Below are positions 44,019 through 51,347 of a DNA stretch of 64,000 bases, piece after piece. The position numbers and the translations under genes are program-made. The stretch lies in the NCBI GenBank assembly GCA_045634305.1, contig JAZQZZ010000022.1, positions 1-64,000 of the forward strand. The letters are read 5' to 3'. This stretch comes from HGM04593 sp045634305. Lineage in GTDB: Bacteria; Bacteroidota; Bacteroidia; Bacteroidales; Bacteroidaceae. Under the pieces are notes generated by a model, which saw nothing but the letters and a program-made list of their open reading frames with translations, was not told the origin of the DNA and ran no database searches. Numbering within the stretch: position 1 is the stretch's first letter; every line of letters starts with the position of its first letter.

Positions 44019-45281
44019 ATGAAACTTAGAAGAGTTGTTGTAACAGGTCTTGGTGCTGTTTCGCCCATTGGTAACGATGTGCCCACAATGTGGGAGAATG
44101 CGGTCAATGGTGTGAGTGGCGCAGGACCTATTACTCATTTTGATGCATACCTATTCAAAACGCAGTTCGCTTGTGAGGTGAAGGGTTTTGACCCTGCTTC
44201 GGTGATGGACCGTCGTGAACTTCGCAAGGTGGATATCGACACGCATTATGGCGTGGCGGCTGCAGTGGAGGCTATAAATGATAGCGCTCTGGATTTTGAA
44301 AAGGTTGATTGCAACAGAGTTGGCGTTATATTCGGTGAGGGTATCGGTGGATTGTGCGCTCTTGAAGACGAGATGCGTGCTTATGCGTTGAATCAGGAAA
44401 ATGGTCCACGCTTCTCTCCGTTCCTCATTACAAAGATGATATCGGATATGACAACCGGTATAATCTCGATACGCTATGGGTTGAAGGGCCCCAATTATGT
44501 GACGACATCGGCATGTGCATCGTCTTCGAACGCTATAATCGACGCATATGACCAGATACGTCTCGGTCGTGCGGATGTGGTGATATCGGGTGGTGCAGAG
44601 GCTGCAATATGTAATAGTGGCGTTGGAGCTTTCAACGCAATGCATGCGTTGTCGGTGCGTAATGATGACCCAAAAGGTGCATCGCGTCCGTTCAGCAAGA
44701 GCCGTGATGGCTTTGTCATAGCCGAAGGTGCTGCTTCCCTGGTTCTTGAGGAGTATGAACATGCTGTTGCGCGTGGTGCAAAAATCTATGCCGAGATTGT
44801 CGGTACGGGTCTGACGGCTGATGCTCATCATATAACAGCGCCGCATCCCGAGGGTGAAGGTGCCTACCGTGTGATGAAAGTTGCGCTCGAGGAAGCCGGT
44901 CTGCCGCTTGAAAGTGTGGATTACATAAATGTACATGGTACTTCAACGTATGCAGGCGATATCGCCGAGGCAAAGGCTATAAAGAATCTCTTCGGTGAGC
45001 ATGCATACAAGTTGAATATCAGTTCTACAAAGTCAATGACAGGTCATTTGCTTGGTGGTGCAGGAGCGCTTGAGGCTGTGCTGACAGTGCTTACCATGGA
45101 GCATGGTATAGTTCCTCCAACAATTAACCATGTCGAGGGGGACGAGGATCCTGAAATTGATTATGCAATGAACTTTACCTTTAACAAGGCGCAGAAGAGG
45201 AATGTGAATGTCGCTTTGTCGAATACATTCGGCTTCGGTGGCCATAACGCAAGCATTGCTTTTAAGAAAATTGAAGGCTGA
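44019..45281 (+). CDS. fabF: 3-oxoacyl-[acyl-carrier-protein] synthase II
   Basis: Condensing enzyme of fatty acid elongation. The 420-residue protein has the thiolase fold with catalytic Cys in TSACASSSNAI (about residue 166), the first His in VHGTSTYAGD and the second in KSMTGHLLGGAGALE. The N-terminus RRVVVTGLGAVSPIGNDV is standard. Cytosolic, working with AcpP encoded just upstream. Confidence 0.98.
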   Translation: MKLRRVVVTGLGAVSPIGNDVPTMWENAVNGVSGAGPITHFDAYLFKTQFACEVKGFDPASVMDRRELRKVDIDTHYGVAAAVEAINDSALDFEKVDCNRVGVIFGEGIGGLCALEDEMRAYALNQENGPRFSPFLITKMISDMTTGIISIRYGLKGPNYVTTSACASSSNAIIDAYDQIRLGRADVVISGGAEAAICNSGVGAFNAMHALSVRNDDPKGASRPFSKSRDGFVIAEGAASLVLEEYEHAVARGAKIYAEIVGTGLTADAHHITAPHPEGEGAYRVMKVALEEAGLPLESVDYINVHGTSTYAGDIAEAKAIKNLFGEHAYKLNISSTKSMTGHLLGGAGALEAVLTVLTMEHGIVPPTINHVEGDEDPEIDYAMNFTFNKAQKRNVNVALSNTFGFGGHNASIAFKKIEG

Positions 45282-45999
45282 TAGATTTTTCAAGAAACTG
45301 ATTGACAAGATAAGACTCCTGTCCCGCAAGGACAGGGAGTCTTATTTGTTGTTATACTCGATTCTTGGGTATGTGCCTCGTGATATTAAACTCTATGAAA
45401 TGGCTATGACGCACAGTTCTACATCGGGTGCAAAGAAATTGTCGTGCAACGAGCGTCTGGAGTTTCTGGGTGACGCTGTGCTCAGTTCAATTACCGCTGA
45501 TTATCTTTATTCAAAATTCGACCGTGAGCGCGAGGGATTCCTTACCAAGTCTCGCAGCAATCTCGTCTGCCGCGAGAGGTTGAATGAACTTGCTCTTCAG
45601 ATTGGGCTCGACAAATATGTGAATGCGTGTGGAGTGGCGCATCAGCATAACAATTATATATATGGCAATGCTCTCGAGGCTCTTGTGGGTGCCATATACA
45701 TTGACAAGGGGTATAAACAATGCCGCCGTTTCCTGCTCGACAGGGTTTTTTCGCGTCTTGTTGATATTGAATCGGTGGTGAAGGCCGACAAGAACTACAA
45801 GAGCCGTCTTATTGAATGGGGGCAGAAGAAGCATATTGATGTCGAGTTCCGCATTGTGAGCGAGGAACTGCGTAAGGAGGGGGTCTTTTTTGTGAGTGAG
45901 GTGCTTGTCGGCGGCGAGGTGTGTGGCATAGGTGATGGCTTCTCAAAACGCGAGAGCCAACAGAAAGCTGCCCGTCAGGCGCTGGCAAAAATCAAATGA
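45271..45999 (+). CDS. rnc: Ribonuclease III
   Basis: Double-strand-specific endoribonuclease of rRNA and mRNA processing. The RNase III signature is NERLEFLGDAVL, with the second acidic block EALVGAIYIDKGY; a dsRNA-binding domain follows (YKSRLIEWGQKK...KRESQQKAARQAL). The start is uncertain. TTG at 45271 overlaps the fabF stop by 11 bp and gives a protein (KADRFFKKLIDKIRLLSRKD) whose N-terminus fits relatives; the first ATG in frame (45208) would overlap fabF by 74 bp and add 21 residues without similarity. I prefer the TTG. Confidence 0.93.
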   Translation: MKADRFFKKLIDKIRLLSRKDRESYLLLYSILGYVPRDIKLYEMAMTHSSTSGAKKLSCNERLEFLGDAVLSSITADYLYSKFDREREGFLTKSRSNLVCRERLNELALQIGLDKYVNACGVAHQHNNYIYGNALEALVGAIYIDKGYKQCRRFLLDRVFSRLVDIESVVKADKNYKSRLIEWGQKKHIDVEFRIVSEELRKEGVFFVSEVLVGGEVCGIGDGFSKRESQQKAARQALAKIK

Positions 46000-46024
46000 G
46001 CGCTCCTTTTGTGTAATATGCTCT

Positions 46025-46405
46025 TTAAATTCTATCTTGTCTTCTGCTTGAAAGTGTAACGGCTGCTTTGAGCCTGTCACCACCCATTGGAGGGGTGTCC
46101 TTACATAGGGTTATCCTTATTGAATTTACCTGTCCGAAAGTTCCGTATATCCTTTTTGAAATCCTATTGCATACGTGTTCCAACAGGTTGGATGGCTGTT
46201 CCATCTCTCTACACAGGATATCATATACGTCGGCGTAGCTTACGGTGCCGTCAATCAAGTCGCTTTCAGCGCAACTGCAATCGTCGATTCCAAGTTCAAT
46301 GTCAATTGTGAACCAGGCACCAATCTCGCGTTCCTGTTGCATGACTCCGTGGTGTGCGAACAGGTGTACGTCGCGCAGTTCTATGTTGTATTGGTCTATG
46401 TGCAT
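46025..46405 (-). CDS. folB: Dihydroneopterin aldolase
   Basis: Folate pathway enzyme cleaving 7,8-dihydroneopterin to 6-hydroxymethyl-dihydropterin and glycolaldehyde. The 126-residue product has the family pattern IELRDVHLFAHHGVMQQEREIG at the start (catalytic Glu region), TVSYADVYDI, and LLEHVCNRI. Convergent with rnc (25-bp gap) and downstream of nrdJ, from which it is separated by a hairpin (46423-46453). Confidence 0.93.
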   Translation of the reverse strand: MHIDQYNIELRDVHLFAHHGVMQQEREIGAWFTIDIELGIDDCSCAESDLIDGTVSYADVYDILCREMEQPSNLLEHVCNRISKRIYGTFGQVNSIRITLCKDTPPMGGDRLKAAVTLSSRRQDRI

Positions 46406-46422
46406 GATGGTGGTTTGTTTTG

Positions 46423-46453
46423 CTTTAAAGAGCCACGTTGTGGCTCTTTAAAG
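46423..46453 (-). terminator. Hairpin between nrdJ and folB
   Basis: A perfect 14-bp stem (CTTTAAAGAGCCAC / GTGGCTCTTTAAAG) with a 3-nt loop. It follows the nrdJ stop by about 22 nt on the minus strand. No T-run follows it (CAAAAC), so termination may be partial and folB may depend on read-through; no folB promoter is visible. Confidence 0.65.
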
Positions 46454-46475
46454 TCTGTGGGTTGGAATCTTTATT

Positions 46476-49007
46476 TTATCCGCATTTTGAATATCCGCAT
46501 CCGGGGCAGTGCAGACAGCCTTCCTCGAAAATCAACTGCTGCTTGCAGTTAGGGCATTTCTCGGCAGTTGATGTACCATCCTTGATGTAGCGTTTGAGGG
46601 CGCGCTCAACACCGTTTTTCCATGTGTTGATATTGTCCGATGCCAACTGCAATGATGAAATAAGTTTAATGACCTGCTCTATTGGCATTTTATATCGCAA
46701 CACTCCCGAAATGAGCTTTGCATAGTTCCAAAACTCGGGATTGAAACGCTCGGACAATCCTTCGATTGTTGTCTTGTAACCGATTTTGTTCTCAAACTGG
46801 AAATCATAGCGCTTGCTTCCGTCTTCATTGGTGTGCTTTATGATGATTCCCTGAGTTACATTCTTTGGTAGTGGAATGCCATCCTCGTCATCCTGTTGTC
46901 CGGTGAAAATCTCGTAAGGCTCTCCGTTTAGCAAACCAATGAACGCCACCCACTTCTCCTTGTTGTTCTGAAAACGTACAACATCGGCCTTAAGTGTTGT
47001 GGGGCGCACTTCTGTTATGAATGGCTTGGCCTCATCGTTCTCTTTTTTCTCTTTCTTGCTCTCTGCCGATACCAGTACGCCAGCGCGTGAACCGTCACGG
47101 TAAACGGTACATCCCTTGCAACCGCACTTCCAGGCTGTCACGTATAGCTCGTTGACAAGTTTTTCGTCAACATTGTTCGGCAGGTTTATGGTTACGCTTA
47201 TAGAGTGATCCACCCACTTTTGTATACGGCCCTGCATCTCCACCTTTGCTACCCAGTCAATGTCGTTCGACGTTGCCTTGCTGTAGGGGGAGCGTGCCAC
47301 AATGTTGTCTATCTCGGTCTGTGAATATCGTTTCGTGGTGTCTATGCCGCTGCTTTTCATCCACTCTATGAATTTGTGGTGGTATACGATGTACTCTTCG
47401 AATGAATCGCCGTTCTCATCGGTGAAATCCACGTGTACGTTTGTGTCGTTGGGGTTTACTTTTCTGCGGCGTTTATATACCGGCATGAATACCGGTTCTA
47501 TGCCCGATGTGGTCTGCGTCATTATGCTCACCGTGCCGGTTGGGGCAATCGTAAGGCAGGCGATGTTACGGCGGCCATATTTCTCCATATTCTCGTAAAG
47601 GCTTGGGCAAGCCTCTTTCAAACGGTTGATAAATGGATTGGCGGCTTCGCGTTTTATGTCGAAAACCTCGAATGCACCACGCTCCTTGGCAAGGTTGACC
47701 GATGAAGAGTATACTGCAATGGCCAGTGTCTTGTGTACCTCTTCGGCGAAAGCTGTTGCCTCTTCGGTGCCGTAGCGCAGTCCCATGGCGGCAAGCATGT
47801 CGCCCTCGGCTGTGATACCGACGCCGGTGCGGCGTCCCATGCTGCTCTTGCGGTATATCTTGTCCCAAAGTCTTTTCTCTGCTCCCTTAACCTCTTCGCT
47901 CTCTGGGTCGCTCTCAATCTTTTCCTTGATAGCTTCAATCTTTTCAAGTTCAAGATCAATGATGTCGTCCATTATGCGCTGTGTCTTTGTGGCGTGCTCC
48001 TTGAACAGCTCGAAATCAAAATAAGCCTCCGGGGTAAATGGATTAACCACATAAGAGAACAGGTTGATGGCAATGAGGCGGCACGAATCGTATGGGCATA
48101 AAGGAATCTCGCCGCATGGGTTGGTGGATACGGTCTCAAAACCCAGGTCGGCATAGCAGTCGGGAATCGATTCGCGCTTGATGGTGTCCCAGAAAAGTAC
48201 TCCCGGCTCGGCCGATTTCCAAGCGTTGTGGATAATCTTCTCCCATAGTTTGGTGGCATCTATATCCTTTGTATATAAAGGAGTGTCGGCGTTTATCGGG
48301 TATTGTTGCCTATAAGGTGTGGCTGTTGTTACAGCCTTCATGAAATCGTCATCAATCTTTACAGATACGTTGGCACCCGTAACCTTACCTTCGGTCATCT
48401 TTGCATCGATGAAGGCTTCTGCATCGGGGTGCTTTATGGACACGCTGAGCATCAATGCTCCGCGTCGGCCATCCTGTGCTACCTCGCGTGTTGAGTTTGA
48501 ATAGCGCTCCATGAACGGTACAAGTCCGGTTGATGTTAGAGCCGAATTCTTCACCGGTGAACCTTTGGGACGTATGTGTGAGAGATCGTGACCAACGCCA
48601 CCGCGTCGCTTCATAAGCTGTACCTGTTCCTCGTCAATACGTATGATTGCACCATATGAGTCGGCGCTGCCGTCCAAACCTATCACGAAACAATTGGAGA
48701 GTGATGCAATCTGGAATTCGTTGCCGATTCCTGTCATTGGGCTGCCGGATGGCACTACGTACTTGAATTTGTCGAGCAACGCGAAAACCTCTTCTGCCGA
48801 CATTGGATTCTCATACTTCGACTCAATTCTTGCAATCTCGTTGGCTATTCGCCAATGCATGTCTTGAGGTGACTTTTCGTAGATGTTTCCGAAAGAGTCC
48901 TTGAGTGCATATTTGTTTACCCAAACTCTTGCTGCAAGCTCGTCTCCGCCAAAGTATTCAAGCGAGGCTTTAATGGCTTCGTCCTGAGAGTATTTCTGTT
49001 TTTCCAT
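46476..49007 (-). CDS. nrdJ: Adenosylcobalamin-dependent (class II) ribonucleotide reductase
   Basis: Reduces ribonucleotides to deoxyribonucleotides using coenzyme B12 radical chemistry, independent of oxygen. The 843-residue protein has the ten-stranded barrel with TNPCGEIPL (active-site Cys and Glu) and the IAPTGTVSIMTQTTSGIEPVF finger-loop region; an N-terminal allosteric part precedes it (SGSPMTGIGNEFQIASLSNCFVIG). The C-terminus has the zinc-ribbon CPNCKQQ...CPGCGYSKCG, which also holds redox Cys. It has an exact promoter (49061-49092) and unusual repeated and palindromic sites upstream. Confidence 0.95.
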   Translation of the reverse strand: MEKQKYSQDEAIKASLEYFGGDELAARVWVNKYALKDSFGNIYEKSPQDMHWRIANEIARIESKYENPMSAEEVFALLDKFKYVVPSGSPMTGIGNEFQIASLSNCFVIGLDGSADSYGAIIRIDEEQVQLMKRRGGVGHDLSHIRPKGSPVKNSALTSTGLVPFMERYSNSTREVAQDGRRGALMLSVSIKHPDAEAFIDAKMTEGKVTGANVSVKIDDDFMKAVTTATPYRQQYPINADTPLYTKDIDATKLWEKIIHNAWKSAEPGVLFWDTIKRESIPDCYADLGFETVSTNPCGEIPLCPYDSCRLIAINLFSYVVNPFTPEAYFDFELFKEHATKTQRIMDDIIDLELEKIEAIKEKIESDPESEEVKGAEKRLWDKIYRKSSMGRRTGVGITAEGDMLAAMGLRYGTEEATAFAEEVHKTLAIAVYSSSVNLAKERGAFEVFDIKREAANPFINRLKEACPSLYENMEKYGRRNIACLTIAPTGTVSIMTQTTSGIEPVFMPVYKRRRKVNPNDTNVHVDFTDENGDSFEEYIVYHHKFIEWMKSSGIDTTKRYSQTEIDNIVARSPYSKATSNDIDWVAKVEMQGRIQKWVDHSISVTINLPNNVDEKLVNELYVTAWKCGCKGCTVYRDGSRAGVLVSAESKKEKKENDEAKPFITEVRPTTLKADVVRFQNNKEKWVAFIGLLNGEPYEIFTGQQDDEDGIPLPKNVTQGIIIKHTNEDGSKRYDFQFENKIGYKTTIEGLSERFNPEFWNYAKLISGVLRYKMPIEQVIKLISSLQLASDNINTWKNGVERALKRYIKDGTSTAEKCPNCKQQLIFEEGCLHCPGCGYSKCG

Positions 49008-49060
49008 TCTGGTGTTTTTGTAGTTGTTGGTTCTTGAAAGTTTTTCTTAATTGAGGATTA

Positions 49061-49092
49061 CAAAATTAAAAATCATTTCCATAATTACCAAA
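49061..49092 (-). promoter_or_regulatory. nrdJ promoter
   Basis: On the minus strand, TTTG - 20 nt - TAATTTTG is an exact consensus match, about 55 nt before the nrdJ ATG. Confidence 0.75.
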
Positions 49093-49094
49093 TA

Positions 49095-49114
49095 AAATAG
49101 TTGTTTAACTATTT
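49095..49114 (-). promoter_or_regulatory. Palindromic site next to the nrdJ -33 box (candidate operator)
   Basis: A perfect 8-bp inverted repeat, AAATAGTT - GTTT - AACTATTT, sits 2 bp upstream of the -33 box. Its form and position suit a dimeric transcription factor. The factor is unknown. Confidence 0.45.
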
Positions 49115-49120
49115 ATAAAT

Positions 49121-49209
49121 GAAAAGTTTTCCAAAAATATTTTTAACCAGTTGAATATCAGATATTTGAATTTTTGAGAGACAAGAAAAGTTTTCCAAAA
49201 AGATATTTT
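49121..49209. repeat. Two direct repeats upstream of nrdJ
   Basis: GAAAAGTTTTCCAAAAATAT at 49121 and the same with an extra G (GAAAAGTTTTCCAAAAAGAT) at 49185, both followed by ATTTT or TTTT, spaced 64 bp apart. Each contains the palindrome GAAAAGTTTTC. Together with the palindrome at 49095 they account for most of the 330-bp gap between nrdJ and dnaA; the rest is AT-rich with the dnaA terminator. Confidence 0.6.
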
Positions 49210-49282
49210 GCAATTGTCTTTTATGGAATTTGGTTTTGCTTTTTGTGTCACCATGTAATCCGATTCGTTTGCATTTTATATA

Positions 49283-49325
49283 ATATCAGCAGCCGCACCA
49301 TCAAAAGTGGCACGGCCGCTGATAT
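49283..49325 (-). terminator. Terminator of dnaA
   Basis: Stem ATATCAGCAGCCG / CGGCCGCTGATAT (one mismatch) with an inner GCCAC/GGTGC-like pairing, 17 nt after the dnaA stop on the minus strand and followed by TATATAAAATG. Confidence 0.75.
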
Positions 49326-49341
49326 CGTTATACTTATTGTA

Positions 49342-50733
49342 TTATGCGCTTAAAAGCGAGTTGTCAATTTCTTCAAGTTCGACGCGGAACTGCTTGTCTG
49401 TGTCTGCAAGGTTGGCAATGGTCTTGCATGCGTGGAGTACTGTGGCATGGTCTCTGTCTCCTACATATTTGCCGATTTTTGATGTAGACATGTCAAGGTG
49501 TTTCTTTGCAAGGTACATGGCAACCTGACGTACAAGTACCACTTCGCGTTTGCGTGAGCGTGTGTTGATGGCGTTTGCTTCAACACCGTAGTACTCAGAA
49601 ACCTTCTTTATGATATCGTCAATGGTGATTGTCTTTTTCTCATAATCTGAGAAATCACCAATGATTCTGCGTGCAAGGTTAATGTCGATATCGGCATTGT
49701 TGATTGTAGAGTGTGCCATGATTGACACGACTATGCCCTCAAGGTCACGGATACTTGCATTTACGTTCTCTGCAATGTATGATATAACCTCTTCGGGGAA
49801 TTTCAAACCATCCCTGTATATTTTGTTGCGAAGGATGTTCTTACGCAATTCAAAATCAGGTTTTTCGATCTCGGCTGTCATGCCCCACTTGAATCGTGTA
49901 ATTAAACGCTCTTCCATACCCTGCAATTGTGCCGGTGAGCGATCTGATGTCATAATCAGCTGCTTGCCGTTCAGATGCAGGTGGTTGAATATATGGAAGA
50001 AAGCGTTTTGGGTCTTCTGAAGGCCCGCAAACTCCTGAATGTCGTCAATGATAAGGACATCAATGCTTTGATAGAATCTCATGAAATCATTGAAGTTTTT
50101 CTGGAGTATAGAATCTGTATATTGTACCTGGAACAGATGTGCCGATACGTAAAGCACTCTCAGTTCGGGATGCAACTCTTTGATCTTGATACCGATGGCA
50201 TTTATCAAGTGAGTCTTTCCTACACCCGATGAACCATGTATGAATAATGGGTTGAAGGCTCTGCCCGGCTTGTCGGCGACGCTGATGGCCACTGAACGTG
50301 AGAGGCGGTTACTGATACCCTCTACATAGTTGTCGAATGTATAGCGGTTGATGAGCATTGAGTCAAGCTCCTGTATTGCTTCTTGCTTTGCTACAGGAGA
50401 ACTGTTGCCGCTGTTCGCGGTTCTTCGGCCTGTAGAAACACCACCCTCGGTGCCTACTTCCATGCTAAGGTTGTTGTCCTTGTCTGTGAGCACACTGTAC
50501 ATGAGCTGTGTGCCGTTGCCCATAACCTTGAACAGGGTAGAACGCAACAGGTCGACAAAGTTTCCTTCCAGAAACTCGTATACAAAATTGCTCTTCACCT
50601 GTATGGTAAGAGTGTTACCTTCGTACTTGAGCGGTGTGATATCCGCAAACCAAGTATTGAAGGTTGTTTCAGAGACATTGTCGCGAATGATCTCCAAACA
50701 TTTTTTCCATTTTGTATCGAGGTTAAGTGTCAT
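49342..50733 (-). CDS. dnaA: Chromosomal replication initiator protein DnaA
   Basis: AAA+ ATPase that opens the origin. ATG at 50733 (MTLNLDTKWKKCLEIIRDNV) gives 463 residues; ATG 30 bp upstream is less likely. Domain I (1-~90), a linker rich in S, G and T, the AAA+ domain with Walker A GSSGVGKTHLINAIG and Walker B VLIIDDIQE, and the DNA-binding domain IV with VGDRDHATVLHACKTI. It is separated from dnaX by about 600 bp of noncoding DNA. Canonical DnaA boxes were not found nearby, so this is not clearly the origin. Confidence 0.97.
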   Translation of the reverse strand: MTLNLDTKWKKCLEIIRDNVSETTFNTWFADITPLKYEGNTLTIQVKSNFVYEFLEGNFVDLLRSTLFKVMGNGTQLMYSVLTDKDNNLSMEVGTEGGVSTGRRTANSGNSSPVAKQEAIQELDSMLINRYTFDNYVEGISNRLSRSVAISVADKPGRAFNPLFIHGSSGVGKTHLINAIGIKIKELHPELRVLYVSAHLFQVQYTDSILQKNFNDFMRFYQSIDVLIIDDIQEFAGLQKTQNAFFHIFNHLHLNGKQLIMTSDRSPAQLQGMEERLITRFKWGMTAEIEKPDFELRKNILRNKIYRDGLKFPEEVISYIAENVNASIRDLEGIVVSIMAHSTINNADIDINLARRIIGDFSDYEKKTITIDDIIKKVSEYYGVEANAINTRSRKREVVLVRQVAMYLAKKHLDMSTSKIGKYVGDRDHATVLHACKTIANLADTDKQFRVELEEIDNSLLSA

Positions 50734-51300
50734 CGACAATTTGTGTTTTACTATTCTGTTCAATCAAACGGAATGAGGGCGTGGGAATGAACCGGTGTGC
50801 TCATATGATTTCCTTCCCTGTCAAATCCTTTGCAAATATCTACAAATAAAAATGAAATTGCAAGCAAAGAAAAAGTACCGGAAATTTTGTTTCCAATAAT
50901 AGGCTGTATATCAGTGCATTAAGATTTTGTAAAAATCAAAGGTTGTTGTTCTGTGTTATTTTTTTTGAACATTGATTTTCAATGTATTATCTCTGTTTAT
51001 GATGTCGTTTGCAATCTTGATGAATGGCATAAAGGCGCTTCTGTTTTGCTTGTGATGTGATTTCATAGCATAACTGTCATTGGCTTGTTTATTGTTGTCT
51101 TATTTAGAATAAATCTAAATAGTGCGAAAAATTTTTTTATTTGAAAATATTTTGTAGACCTTGCAAACGCAAAAAAAATGTGGCGATTTTATTTGCTTTT
51201 TATGATTTTATGGCTTTACTTATAAGGCCTCCTGTGGTATGGCAATCTTGTGCCGGGGTATCATAATTCCCGATGAAAAAGTTTATATTGTACATTTTAT
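50734..51300. other. Noncoding AT-rich region between dnaX and dnaA
   Basis: No reading frame of convincing composition lies here. It holds the putative dnaA promoter (50833-50864), a 7-bp hairpin ACATTGA/TCAATGT (50969-50985) and a palindrome ATTTAGA-ATAAA-TCTAAAT (51102-51120) that resembles Fur/PerR-type operators in form. No sequence close to TTATCCACA was found, so an origin is not supported. Possible small RNA, but no full promoter with terminator pair is seen. Confidence 0.5.
50833..50864 (-). promoter_or_regulatory. Putative dnaA promoter
   Basis: On the minus strand, CTTG - 20 nt - GATATTTG matches the consensus with one mismatch per box, about 100 nt before the dnaA ATG. Confidence 0.45.
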
Positions 51301-51347
51301 AAGATAAAGAGAATGGATGGTTGTCAGCCATCCATTCTCTTTATCTT
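51301..51347 (-). terminator. Terminator of dnaX with a 20-bp perfect stem
   Basis: AAGATAAAGAGAATGGATGG pairs perfectly with CCATCCATTCTCTTTATCTT around a 7-nt loop. The dnaX stop codon lies inside the stem. The distal arm is T-rich on the minus strand. Confidence 0.8.

Noticed and set aside
44151..44936. 261-codon open frame opposite fabF
   Set aside because: Antisense to a strongly conserved gene, rich in Cys, His and Arg, and without promoter or neighbours on that strand.
50734..51340. Chromosome origin (oriC) next to dnaA
   Set aside because: No cluster of sequences close to TTATCCACA on either strand was found here or in 49008-49341; dnaA alone does not mark the origin in this phylum.
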